Part shown: positions 31,493 to 39,525 of the stretch, piece by piece
Numbering within the stretch: the stretch's first letter is position 1
How the letters are laid out: each line of letters begins with the position of its first letter
Assembly (NCBI GenBank): GCA_963850415.1
Contig: CAWKLE010000003.1
Location: forward strand, 496,001 to 560,000
Direction of reading: 5' to 3'
DNA: 64,000 nt
Source: VAXT01 sp963850415
GTDB taxonomy: Bacteria > Actinomycetota > Thermoleophilia > Gaiellales > Gaiellaceae
Notes under the pieces: model-generated
What the model saw: the letters and a program-made list of their open reading frames with translations, nothing else
Databases searched by the model: none
Told to the model about the DNA's origin: nothing
Made by a program: the position numbers and the translations under genes

Positions 31493-33120
31493 GCCGGTCC
31501 CACTGTCAGCGTCGGGCTCACGCCGGGGACGAAGCCACGGCCGGGAGCAAGTCGCGCTCGGTACTGGCCCGGGGTCAGCTTCACGTGCGCCCGGAAGTCT
31601 CCGCTCTGGTCGATCGTCGCGCGCGCAATCGTCGTCCATCGGGCGCCGTCGAAGCGCTGGAGCGCGACGCTCCCGCCCGGCAAGACCGGCCTCGCAAAGC
31701 CGCGCAGCGTCGACGTGTCGGGCATGCCGCGGAAGCGGACGAGCGGAGCGACCGCGACGTGCGCGATCGCGCTGCGGGCTGCACCGCTGACGAGCCGGTA
31801 ATCGGTCGGGACGCGAGGCTTGGCCGAGACGCTCACCGAGCCACCCGGGCCCGGCGAGATCGGGCGGACCTGCTCCCAGGGAGTCCCCGGCTGCCGCCGG
31901 TCGAGCCGCACCGACGGGAGCCGCCGCGCGACGCCGCTCAGCGCGACGTTCTTGCCGTACGTGACGGGCGCCTGCGGAGTGGCGAGCGAGAGCACACCGA
32001 TCCGGAACCACGTCGAGCGAAGGTTCAGCGCGCGCCGAAGATCCGAGCCGGTCATCGTCGAGTCTCCCTGCGAGCCGATCGCGGTGACGCTCTGGACGCG
32101 GCCGGACGGGCCGGTCTGCATCGTCGCGTCGGTCATGCTCCCGCGCACGTGGAGAACGCGCCTCAGGCGCGACGCGGGAACGACGTACGGGCCCCACCGG
32201 TGATACGGCGAGATCGTGTCGTACGGGTCGTTGACGGACACGAGGTACGGAGCCCCGGGTGAGCTCGGCCAGACCTCGGACGCAGCCGAGGTGCGGCCTC
32301 CCGAGCTCGAGAAGAAGTACGTCGTCGCCACGCGTCCGTCGTAAAGGACGACCTGACCCGCGGTGTCCTGCACCGCCGCGGTCGTCGACGGCGCCTCGTG
32401 GGCGATGCCGAGATAGACCTGGCTCCGCGTATCCGGGTAGAGGTCGAACCACGACCCGCTCTTCTTCACCGCGAGTGCGTACGAGCGCGCCGCGACCGCT
32501 TGCGCCTTGAGCGCCTCCGGCACCCAGTCGCGCGGCATCTCCGACGGGACGACGCCGTAGAGGTACGCCTCGAGCCCGACGCTGTTGACCGCGCGCAGCG
32601 CGCCGTTCGCGACGGAGACCTGCACCTGGCCGCGGTACGGACGGTCGCCGAACCTGAGCGGCGAAGAGCCGGCGCTGAACGTGAGCGGACCGGGCACCTG
32701 CTGGCGCTGGGGGAAGTCGGTCGTCTTGATCCGCAATCCCGGCCCGAAGGTCTGCGGGCCCGCGGCGAGGTGCCAGAGCTGGCCGATCCCGTCACGCACG
32801 GTGAACGGCGCCAGGGACGAGACCGTCAACCGCGACTGTCCCTGCGCGAGGAACACGCGCACTTTCGTGACGGACGCCTGCCCGATCGTCGTGCCCTTGT
32901 AGTAGTGCGCGAGGATCTCGTCGTACGAGTACCCCTGCTGCGCGTAGCCGTACGCGCCCCACTGGGCCATGCCCACGCCGTGGCCCCAGCCTCGGCCGCT
33001 GATCACGAAGACGGGGGAGCCGGGTAGGGACTTCGGAGCGGACTGCCGGGCGACGCCCGAAGAGGCACCGGCGAGAACGACGGTGGCGACGAGCGCAGCA
33101 AGAAGCGTGGAACGAGCCAT
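31489..33120 (-). CDS. Secreted SpoIID/LytB-domain protein
   Basis: 543 aa with a signal peptide ending near ASSGVA. The motif GRGWGHGVGMAQWGAYGYAQ lies before the SpoIID core GLEAYLYGVVPSEMP/ALKAQAVAARSYAL. In endospore SpoIID the order is reversed, so this is the permuted form I associate with actinobacteria. SpoIID-type proteins are peptidoglycan lytic transglycosylases. About 150 C-terminal residues form beta-rich, Ig-like segments. It overlaps the subtilase gene by 4 bp. Confidence 0.85.
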   Translation of the reverse strand: MARSTLLAALVATVVLAGASSGVARQSAPKSLPGSPVFVISGRGWGHGVGMAQWGAYGYAQQGYSYDEILAHYYKGTTIGQASVTKVRVFLAQGQSRLTVSSLAPFTVRDGIGQLWHLAAGPQTFGPGLRIKTTDFPQRQQVPGPLTFSAGSSPLRFGDRPYRGQVQVSVANGALRAVNSVGLEAYLYGVVPSEMPRDWVPEALKAQAVAARSYALAVKKSGSWFDLYPDTRSQVYLGIAHEAPSTTAAVQDTAGQVVLYDGRVATTYFFSSSGGRTSAASEVWPSSPGAPYLVSVNDPYDTISPYHRWGPYVVPASRLRRVLHVRGSMTDATMQTGPSGRVQSVTAIGSQGDSTMTGSDLRRALNLRSTWFRIGVLSLATPQAPVTYGKNVALSGVARRLPSVRLDRRQPGTPWEQVRPISPGPGGSVSVSAKPRVPTDYRLVSGAARSAIAHVAVAPLVRFRGMPDTSTLRGFARPVLPGGSVALQRFDGARWTTIARATIDQSGDFRAHVKLTPGQYRARLAPGRGFVPGVSPTLTVGPA

Positions 33121-33295
33121 GTCGCAGTGATTTTCGGCTTTCGAGGTCGGTGTCCTGAGCGCCTACCGCAGGGCCGAATTGAGGCTATCGCATCGTTCTG
33201 AAGACGGCGTCGCTCTTTACAGGAACTTCAGAAAGGCCCAGCAATCGGAAGGTTTCTTCCGGTCGCGCTTCGGCTATGAATGGTCGAGGCCCCTG

Positions 33296-34660
33296 ATGCG
33301 CTCCGAGACCGACCTCCTGCCGCCCCGGTATCTCCGACCCACGCGAATCGGCCAGGGCGGCATGGGCGAGATCTTCCGCGCCCAGGACGAGGTGCTCGGA
33401 CGGACGGTCGCGATCAAGGTGCTGTCCGAGCAGTACGCGCGAGACGAGTCTCTGCGGGCTCGCTTCACGCGCGAGGCGCTGGCAGCGGCGAGGCTCTCCG
33501 GCGAGCCGGGCGCGGTCACGATCTTCGACGTCGGCGAGTGGGCGGGTCGGCCGTTCATCGTCATGGAGCACCTGGCAGGCGGCTCGCTCGAGGCGCGGCT
33601 GCACGAGGACGGGCCGCCGCCGGTCGACGAGGCGCTCGGTTGGCTCGACCAGGCCGCGGGCGCGCTCGACGCAGCGCACCGGCTAGGCGTCGTGCACCGG
33701 GACGTGAAGCCCGGAAACCTGCTGCTCGACGAGGCCGGGGATCTCCGCGTGGCCGACTTCGGGATCGCGAGCGCGGCCGGGCTGCACTCGCTGACCCTGA
33801 CCGGCACGGTGCTCGGCACGGCGGGGTACCTCTCGCCCGAGCAGGCTCGTGGGGAGCGGGCGACCCCGGCCAGCGATCGCTACTCGCTCGCGATCGTCGC
33901 CTACGAGCTCCTGACCGGACACCGGCCGTTCGAGTCGGAGAGCCCGACGGTGGAGGCGGCCGCGCACGTTCAGGCGGAGGTGCCGTCGATCTCGCCGCAG
34001 CTCGACCCGGTCTTCCGGCGCGCGCTGGCGAAGGATGGGTCGGCGCGGTTCGAGACGGCATCTGGCTTCATGGCGGCACTGCGAGAGGCGCTTCAGGGCG
34101 GTGCCGCTGTCACCCGCGTGCTCCCCGCGGCCGGCCGGCGGTCGCGCTGGCCGCTCGTCGCGGCCATCGTCGCGGCGGCTCTGCTCGCAGGTGTGGGGCT
34201 CGCAGCTCTCTTCACAGGCGGCGATCGGCAGCAAGCGGCCCAGACGACGAGCGCCAAGACGACGGCCCCGCCGCCTCCAGCGCAACCGCCGCCTCCGGCC
34301 CCGCCGCCGCCGCCTCCTCCTCCTCCGCCACCGGCTCCAAGCGGCACAGCCCTGACCGACCAGGCAACCGCGCTCCTGCGCGAGGGGAATGCCGCGGGCG
34401 CCGAGCCGTTCGCCCGGCAGGCCGTCGCCGCGCTCGCCGGCACAGGCCTCAGGTATGAGGCATACGCCGAGTACGACCTCGGCGCGGCGCTCGCCCAACT
34501 CGGGCGGTGCGGCGAAGCGCTCCAGCACCTCGAGAGCTCGCGGCAGCTCCAGGGCAACCGGCCCGAGATTCGTGACGCGGAGAAGCTCTGCCGGCGAGGC
34601 CACAGTCGAAAGGGCGGTCCCGGCAACGGTTTGGACCGACACCCGGGCGACGAGGGGTGA
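33296..34660 (+). CDS. Transmembrane Ser/Thr protein kinase (PASTA-less PknB type)
   Basis: 454 aa from ATG 33296. The kinase domain (residues ~12-270) shows IGQGGMGEIFRAQDEV, the VAIKVL lysine, VVHRDVKPGNLLL, VADFGIAS and GTAGYLSPEQA. One membrane helix (LVAAIVAAALLAGVGLAALF) follows, then a long proline run and a small external domain with two TPR-like helices and paired Cys. There are no PASTA repeats. It may sense envelope state. An upstream extension of the frame is open but lacks protein-like composition. Confidence 0.88.
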   Translation: MRSETDLLPPRYLRPTRIGQGGMGEIFRAQDEVLGRTVAIKVLSEQYARDESLRARFTREALAAARLSGEPGAVTIFDVGEWAGRPFIVMEHLAGGSLEARLHEDGPPPVDEALGWLDQAAGALDAAHRLGVVHRDVKPGNLLLDEAGDLRVADFGIASAAGLHSLTLTGTVLGTAGYLSPEQARGERATPASDRYSLAIVAYELLTGHRPFESESPTVEAAAHVQAEVPSISPQLDPVFRRALAKDGSARFETASGFMAALREALQGGAAVTRVLPAAGRRSRWPLVAAIVAAALLAGVGLAALFTGGDRQQAAQTTSAKTTAPPPPAQPPPPAPPPPPPPPPPPAPSGTALTDQATALLREGNAAGAEPFARQAVAALAGTGLRYEAYAEYDLGAALAQLGRCGEALQHLESSRQLQGNRPEIRDAEKLCRRGHSRKGGPGNGLDRHPGDEG

Positions 34661-34664
34661 CGCG

Positions 34665-34670
34665 TACGAT
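34665..34670 (+). promoter_or_regulatory. -10 element of rmlB (TACGAT)
   Basis: TACGAT, six nt, then GTG 34677. No ribosome site; leaderless start likely. Confidence 0.5.
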
Positions 34671-34676
34671 GCCGCC

Positions 34677-35675
34677 GTGCAGATCCTCGTCACCGGCGCG
34701 GCCGGGTTCATCGGCTCCAACTTCGTGCACTACTGGCTCGAGCGACACCCGGACGACTCGGTCGTCGCGCTCGACCTTCTGACGTACGCCGGAAACCGGG
34801 CGAACCTCGAGGGCACGAAGGAGCGCGTCCCGTTCGTCCAGGCGGACATCGCGGACATCGACCTGGTCGAGAACGTGCTCCTCGAGCACGCGATCGACGT
34901 CGTCGTCAACTTCGCGGCCGAGTCGCACAACAGCCTCGCCGTCGTCGATCCAGGCCTGTTCGCGCGCACGAACGTCCTCGGCACGCAGCTGCTGCTCGAG
35001 GCGGCGCGCAAGGCCGAGACCGGGCGTTTCCACCACATCTCGACGTGCGAGGTCTACGGCGACCTCCCGCTCGACTCGGACGAGTCGTTCAGCGAGGACT
35101 CGCCGTACCGCCCGCGCACGCCGTACAACGCCTCGAAGGCGGCCGCGGACCACTATGTGCGCGCTTACAGCGAGACGTTCGGGCTGCAGACGACGATCAC
35201 GAACTGCTCCAATAACTACGGGCCGTTCCAGTTCCCGGAGAAGGTGATCCCGCTCTTCGTCACGAACGCGCTCGACGAGCGGCCACTCCCGATGTACTCG
35301 TCGACGCAGAACAAGCGCGAATGGCTGCACGTGCGCGACCACTGCCGCGCGATCGACCTCGTTCTCGCGCGCGGCGAGCCGGGGGGCACGTACAACGTCG
35401 GCTCGGGCGTCGAGGCGTCGATCGAGGAGATCGCCGACCGCGTGCTGGAGCTGACCGCGAAGCCGGAGTCGCTGAAGACGATCGTGCCCGACCGGCCCGG
35501 TCACGACCGGCGCTACCTGCTCGACTCCTCGAAGCTCCGTCGCGAGCTCGGCTGGGAGCCGGAGATCGGGTTCGAGGACGGCCTGCGAGAGACGGTCGAG
35601 TGGTACGCGGCGAACCGCGCCTGGTGGGAGCCGCTCCGCGAGCGCCTCCAGGTCGAAGAAACCGCCTGGCGCTAA
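34677..35675 (+). CDS. rmlB: dTDP-glucose 4,6-dehydratase (RmlB)
   Basis: 332 aa extended SDR. ILVTGAAGFIGSNFV binds NAD; YNASKAAADHYVRAY carries the catalytic Tyr/Lys; NCSNNYGPFQFPEKVIPLF and RYLLDSSKLRRELGW match RmlB. It makes dTDP-4-keto-6-deoxyglucose for rhamnose. One oddity: the usual STDEVYG motif reads STCEVYG, replacing the catalytic Asp by Cys, so a related nucleotide-sugar dehydratase remains possible. It is convergent with rmlD, with a repeat pair between them. Confidence 0.85.
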   Translation: MQILVTGAAGFIGSNFVHYWLERHPDDSVVALDLLTYAGNRANLEGTKERVPFVQADIADIDLVENVLLEHAIDVVVNFAAESHNSLAVVDPGLFARTNVLGTQLLLEAARKAETGRFHHISTCEVYGDLPLDSDESFSEDSPYRPRTPYNASKAAADHYVRAYSETFGLQTTITNCSNNYGPFQFPEKVIPLFVTNALDERPLPMYSSTQNKREWLHVRDHCRAIDLVLARGEPGGTYNVGSGVEASIEEIADRVLELTAKPESLKTIVPDRPGHDRRYLLDSSKLRRELGWEPEIGFEDGLRETVEWYAANRAWWEPLRERLQVEETAWR

Positions 35676-35682
35676 CAGCCAT

Positions 35683-35745
35683 GTCCCGGGACCTGGTCCC
35701 AGGACCTGTCGCCTCCGGACCCGTCCTGGGACCTGGTCCCAGGAC
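35683..35745. repeat. Two GGGACC-T-GGTCCC palindromes between rmlB and rmlD
   Basis: Copy one (35683-35705) has one mismatch in its arms. Copy two (35723-35745) is perfect, with 11-base arms (GTCCTGGGACC / GGTCCCAGGAC). They fill nearly all of the 77-bp gap between convergent genes and may terminate both transcripts. A third copy lies inside sufD. Confidence 0.75.
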
Positions 35746-35752
35746 TTGGCCT

Positions 35753-36568
35753 TTAGAGACGGGTTAGGCAGGCACGAAGACCCTCTCGCCAGTGCGGGAG
35801 CTGCGGTGCGCCTCGTTCGGTGCGGAGGACCGAGTTCGCGGGACGCTGAGCCGGACGGCCGAGCTCGGCGGTCGTGATCCGGCGGACACGGCAGCTGAGG
35901 CCGGCCTCCTCGAAGATCGCCTCGGCGAACTCGGCCCAGGTGCAGTCGCCGGCCGCCGCGACGTGGTAGGTCCCGTACGGAAGCTCGAGTACTTCCTTCG
36001 TCGCCTCCGCGAGATGCCCAACGAAGGTCGGCGAGCCGCGCTGGTCGTCGACGACCGCCACCTCGTCCTGCTTCGACCCCAGCTCGAGCATCGTCCGCAC
36101 GAAGTTCCTGCTCGTCCAGCCGAAGAGCCACGACGAACGGACGATCCAACCCTCCCGGATCTCACGCTCGCCCTCGAGCTTCGTCCGTCCGTAGACCGAC
36201 AGCGGATTCGGCTCGTCGAACTCGACATACGGCCCAGGCTTGGCGCCGTCGAAGACGTAGTCCGTGGAGAAGTAGGCGACGGGCGCGCCGAGAGCCACGA
36301 CGTTTCGGGTCCCCTCCACGTTGATTCGCGCAGCTCCTTCAGGATCGGCCTCCGCCCCGTCCACGTCCGTCCACGCAGCGGCGTGGAGCACCAAGTAACA
36401 GTCTGTTACTAAGTCGGTTCGGGGGCGCGTGACGTCCCAGTCGGCCCTCGTGAGCGCATCGGCTTCCGGGAAGACCTCGGCGAGCGCGGCGCCCAGCTGG
36501 CCGCCGGCGCCGGTGATCAGGACGCGGCCTGGTCCCGTTCCGACAGGATCGGCGATCTCGTGCTCCAC
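35753..36568 (-). CDS. rmlD: dTDP-4-dehydrorhamnose reductase (RmlD)
   Basis: 271 aa from GTG 36568, the nearest canonical start; it overlaps the end of rmlC by about 50 bp. GAGGQLGAALAEVF binds NADPH. VLHAAAWTDVDGAEADP, YFSTDYVFDGAKPGPY and YGRTKLEGE are signature RmlD motifs. The residues LVTDCYL just before VLHAAAW are encoded by a palindromic repeat rich in rare A/T codons (TTA, GTA, ACA, TGT) and look inserted. It catalyses the last step to dTDP-L-rhamnose. Confidence 0.9.
   Translation of the reverse strand: MEHEIADPVGTGPGRVLITGAGGQLGAALAEVFPEADALTRADWDVTRPRTDLVTDCYLVLHAAAWTDVDGAEADPEGAARINVEGTRNVVALGAPVAYFSTDYVFDGAKPGPYVEFDEPNPLSVYGRTKLEGEREIREGWIVRSSWLFGWTSRNFVRTMLELGSKQDEVAVVDDQRGSPTFVGHLAEATKEVLELPYGTYHVAAAGDCTWAEFAEAIFEEAGLSCRVRRITTAELGRPAQRPANSVLRTERGAPQLPHWREGLRACLTRL
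36391..36414. repeat. Palindromic TAACAG element inside rmlD, copy B
   Basis: AGTAACAG-T-CTGTTACT matches copies A (16672) and C (46709). Here one outer arm reads CAAG instead of TAG, so no stop codon arises in the rmlD frame and the element is translated as LVTDCYL. Confidence 0.75.
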
Positions 36569-36981
36569 AGGTCGACGACGCGCGGGTCGTTCCACGGCAC
36601 TTCGTGCTCGTCCGGGTCGGCCGGGTCGTACTCCTCGGTCACGTGGTAACAGAACAGAAGGTCGGTCAAGGCCTCGAAGCCGTGCGCGCAGCGGCCGGGT
36701 ACGTAGATCGCAACCGGGTTCTCGTCGCCGATGTCCTCCGTGAACGTCTCGCCGCTCGACAGGTCGAGCACGACGACCCGCGCCGTGCCCTCGAGGCAGA
36801 CGAAGAGGTCGTCCTGGCCGCGCTCGTGGTAGTGCAGGCCGCGGATCACGCCCGCGCGAGAGAACGAGACATTCGTTTGGCGCATCGGCTTTTCGTGCCA
36901 GCTCGCACGGTTGAGCTCGACGAACCACCCGCGCCCGTCCTCGAAGCGCCGCAGCGGGATCCGGCGCAGGCCCTCGATCAT
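36517..36981 (-). CDS. rmlC: dTDP-4-dehydrorhamnose 3,5-epimerase family protein (RmlC)
   Basis: 154 aa cupin. It has FEDGRGWFVELNR, QTNVSFSRAGVIRGLHYH (catalytic His region), VVVLDLSSGETF and GRCAHGFEALTDLLFCYHVT, the standard RmlC motifs. It is shorter than the ~180 aa norm at the C-terminus. It starts within the last codon of rmlA (ATGA overlap) and precedes rmlD. Confidence 0.88.
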   Translation of the reverse strand: MIEGLRRIPLRRFEDGRGWFVELNRASWHEKPMRQTNVSFSRAGVIRGLHYHERGQDDLFVCLEGTARVVVLDLSSGETFTEDIGDENPVAIYVPGRCAHGFEALTDLLFCYHVTEEYDPADPDEHEVPWNDPRVVDLWSTRSPILSERDQAAS

Positions 36982-37715
36982 CTGTTGGCGCCGTTCTGGC
37001 GCACGTAGTCGTTGACCTCGTAGTAGGCGTCGATCGACTCGCCCGCGTCGCCCCAGAAGCCCTCGACCACGTCGTACTCCATCGTCCCCTGCTCGACGAA
37101 CCAGTTGTTCACGTCGGTGATCTCGAGCTCGCCGCGGTCCGAGGGCGAGAGCGATGGGAGGAAGTCGAACACCGTCGAGTCGTAGAAGTAGAGGCCCGTG
37201 ACCGCGTAGTCGCTCGGCGGCTGCTCCGGCTTCTCGAGGATGCGGACGACCTTCTCGCCGTCCAGCTCGGCCACGCCGAGATGCCGCAGGTGCTCGGGCT
37301 CCTCGACCTTTGAGAGCACGATCCGCGCCCCTCGCTCCTGACGCTCGAAGTTCTTGATCGCCGGCTTGATCGAGCGGCCGAAGACGTTGTCCGCGAGCAT
37401 GACGAGGATCCTCTCTCCACCCGCGAAGCGCTCCGCGAGCCCGAGTGCCTCGGCGATCCCGCCCTCGCGCTCCTGGTAGGCGTACTGGAGGAGTCCGATC
37501 CCGTGCTCGTGCCCGTCGCCGAGGAGCCGGAAGAACTCGCCTGCATGCGTCCCTCCCGTGACGACCAGGACCTCCGTGAGACCGCCCGAGACGATCGCCT
37601 CGATCGCGTACGTGACCATCGGCCGGTCGTAGATCGGCAGCAGGTGCTTGTTCGTGATCCGCGTCAGCGGATGGAGGCGGCTCCCGGTGCCGCCGGCGAG
37701 GATGACGCCCTTCAT
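36978..37715 (-). CDS. rmlA: Glucose-1-phosphate thymidylyltransferase (RmlA, short form)
   Basis: 245 aa from ATG 37715. Nucleotidyltransferase signatures: GVILAGGTGSRLHPLTRITN, KHLLPIYDRPMVTYAI, ERILVMLADNVFG, and VVRILEKPEQPPSDYAVTGL. It makes dTDP-glucose, the first step of the dTDP-rhamnose route. The protein is the short type without the extended C-terminal allosteric helices. It heads the rmlA-rmlC-rmlD unit on the minus strand. Confidence 0.92.
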   Translation of the reverse strand: MKGVILAGGTGSRLHPLTRITNKHLLPIYDRPMVTYAIEAIVSGGLTEVLVVTGGTHAGEFFRLLGDGHEHGIGLLQYAYQEREGGIAEALGLAERFAGGERILVMLADNVFGRSIKPAIKNFERQERGARIVLSKVEEPEHLRHLGVAELDGEKVVRILEKPEQPPSDYAVTGLYFYDSTVFDFLPSLSPSDRGELEITDVNNWFVEQGTMEYDVVEGFWGDAGESIDAYYEVNDYVRQNGANR

Positions 37716-37763
37716 GTCCGCGGGATCGTACGGCCAGTGGCCGGCCGATGTGGCGCACGGGCT

Positions 37764-37773
37764 CTCGTATGAG
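37764..37773. promoter_or_regulatory. Overlapping divergent -10 elements of rmlA and the M24 peptidase
   Basis: TATGAG on the plus strand (37768-37773) and TACGAG on the minus strand (37769-37764) share the central TA. The plus element lies 11 nt before GTG 37785; the minus one gives rmlA a leader of about 40 nt. Confidence 0.35.
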
Positions 37774-37784
37774 ATCGTTCGGCC

Positions 37785-38981
37785 GTGACCGACGCATCGA
37801 CGCTCGTCCACGAGAAGCTCGACCAGGTGCCGGCGATCCTCGACCAGCACGGGGTCGATCTCTGGCTCACGTTCGTCCACGAGACGCTGCTCACCCCGGA
37901 CCCGTGCCTCGACCTCGTCGTCGGCACGAGCTGCACCTGGCAGAGCGCGTTTCTCCTCTCCCGCTCGGGCGAACGGATCGCCATCGTCGGTCGCTTCGAC
38001 GCTCCCGGCGTCGAGCAGGTCGGCGCGTACCCCCAGATCGTGACGTACGACGAGAGCGTCCGGCCCGTTCTCAAGAAGACGATCGAGCGCCTCGACCCGC
38101 AAACGATCGCCCTGAACTACTCACCGAGTGACCCGGCTGCCGACGGGCTCACGCACGGTCTGTGGCTGGTGCTGCGCGAGACGCTGGAGGGCACCGCTTA
38201 CTCCGATCGGCTCGTGTCGTCCGAGCGGGTCGTCGGTTCGCTGCGCGGGCGCAAGTCGCCCTTTGAGATCGAGCGCATCCGCGCGGCGATCGCCGAGACG
38301 GAAGAGATCTTTGCGCTCGTCCGAGAGCGGGTCGGGCCCGGCAGGAAGGAGACGGAGATCGCGGCGATCTTCCACGAGGAGGTGTCGCGGCGCGGCCTCG
38401 GTTACGCGTGGGAAGCAGGGCAATGTCCCGCGGTCGACGCGGGGCCGGAGAAGGAGGTCGGTCACACCGGGCCGACCGAACTGGAGACACGGCACGGCGT
38501 GCTCCTGCACACCGACTTCGGAGTCCTGAAGGACGGCTACTGCAGCGACCTGCAACGCATGTGGTACTTGCTCGACGAAGGCGAGAGCGAGCCGCCCGGG
38601 GACGTCGCCGCGGCCTGGGACGCGGTCTGGGCCTCGATGGACGCGGGAGCAGCCGTGCTCCGGCCGGGTGTCCAGGGGCACCAGGTCGATGCCGCGGCCC
38701 GCGCGAGCCTCGTCGCCGCCGGCTACGACGAGCCGATGCACGCGCTCGGCCACCAGGTCGGCCGCGCAGCGCACGACGGAGGCACGCTGCTCGCCCCACT
38801 CTGGGACCGATACGGCGACGCTCCTCGCGGCCTCGTCGAGGAGGGCCACGTGTACACGCTCGAGTACGGCGCTCAAGTCCCCGGCCGGGGCTACATCGGG
38901 CTCGAGGAGGACGTGCTCGTCGAGGCCGACGGCCTCGAATGGCTGAGCACCCCTCAACGCGAGCTCTGGCTCGTCGGCTGA
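37785..38981 (+). CDS. M24-family metallopeptidase (Xaa-Pro aminopeptidase-like)
   Basis: 398 aa from GTG 37785. The N-terminal creatinase-like domain (~1-165) precedes the pita-bread fold. Metal ligands are visible: Asp in LHTDFGV, Asp in YCSDLQRMWY, His in HALGHQVGR, Glu in YTLEYG and Glu in GLEEDV. It probably cleaves N-terminal Xaa-Pro peptides with Mn2+ or Co2+. It is divergent from rmlA. Confidence 0.85.
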   Translation: MTDASTLVHEKLDQVPAILDQHGVDLWLTFVHETLLTPDPCLDLVVGTSCTWQSAFLLSRSGERIAIVGRFDAPGVEQVGAYPQIVTYDESVRPVLKKTIERLDPQTIALNYSPSDPAADGLTHGLWLVLRETLEGTAYSDRLVSSERVVGSLRGRKSPFEIERIRAAIAETEEIFALVRERVGPGRKETEIAAIFHEEVSRRGLGYAWEAGQCPAVDAGPEKEVGHTGPTELETRHGVLLHTDFGVLKDGYCSDLQRMWYLLDEGESEPPGDVAAAWDAVWASMDAGAAVLRPGVQGHQVDAAARASLVAAGYDEPMHALGHQVGRAAHDGGTLLAPLWDRYGDAPRGLVEEGHVYTLEYGAQVPGRGYIGLEEDVLVEADGLEWLSTPQRELWLVG

Positions 38982-39007
38982 GCGAGCGCAGTTACCTGAG
39001 CTAATCG

Positions 39008-39060
39008 GGTCATCTGGCCCACCCCGTCACGCGACGCGCGCAAACGGGGTCAGATGCCCC
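39008..39060. repeat. Imperfect hairpin repeat (CATCTG...CAGATG)
   Basis: CATCTGgcccACCCCGT and ACGGGGTCAGATG form an imperfect stem around a CG-rich loop in the gap between the M24 and Hsp20 genes. It may be a terminator for the M24 gene or a dispersed repeat. Confidence 0.55.
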
Positions 39061-39068
39061 TCCGTCGC

Positions 39069-39074
39069 TACCAT
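39069..39074 (+). promoter_or_regulatory. -10 element of the hsp20-lon operon (TACCAT)
   Basis: TACCAT, seven nt, then ATG 39082; leaderless. I see no HAIR- or CIRCE-like heat-shock operator in the gap. Confidence 0.5.
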
Positions 39075-39081
39075 CGGGCCC

Positions 39082-39525
39082 ATGCCTCGCGACCCCATCG
39101 ACCGGCTCCGCCTCGAAATGGAGGAGCTGTTCAACGACCTCTGGCAGGTTCCGCGCTTCACGCGCCGCCAGGGCGGCTTCCGCCCGCAGATCGACTGCTA
39201 CCGCACCGAGCGCCCCGCCGCGTTTCACGTCATCGTCGAGCTCGCCGGCGTCGATCCGGCCAAGGTTCAGGTCTTCGCCGACGAGGGCACGCTGATCGTC
39301 TCCGGCGAGCGACGCCGCCCGCGCTGCACGGGCCGCGTCTACCAGCAGATGGAGATCGACTACGGCCGCTTCACGCGCCAGGTCGTGCTCGGCGCGGACG
39401 TCGACGTCGAATCGTCGAAGGCGACCTACAAGCGGGGCGTGCTGACGATCGTGCTGCCGCTGGCGCAGAAGCCGGCGAGCGCCGAGCGCATCGAGATTCC
39501 CGTCAGCATCCGGAGCAGGCGATGA
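39082..39525 (+). CDS. Hsp20/alpha-crystallin small heat-shock protein
   Basis: 147 aa. The alpha-crystallin domain spans about residues 35-130, with FHVIVELAGVDPAKVQVFAD and the signature YKRGVLTIVLPLA. It should hold unfolding proteins. It overlaps lon by 4 bp (ATGA), tying a holding chaperone to a quality-control protease in one message. Confidence 0.92.
   Translation: MPRDPIDRLRLEMEELFNDLWQVPRFTRRQGGFRPQIDCYRTERPAAFHVIVELAGVDPAKVQVFADEGTLIVSGERRRPRCTGRVYQQMEIDYGRFTRQVVLGADVDVESSKATYKRGVLTIVLPLAQKPASAERIEIPVSIRSRR

Noticed and set aside
34263..34345. Proline-coding repeat as a possible satellite
   Set aside because: It is a Pro-rich linker after the kinase membrane helix, common in actinobacterial Ser/Thr kinases.
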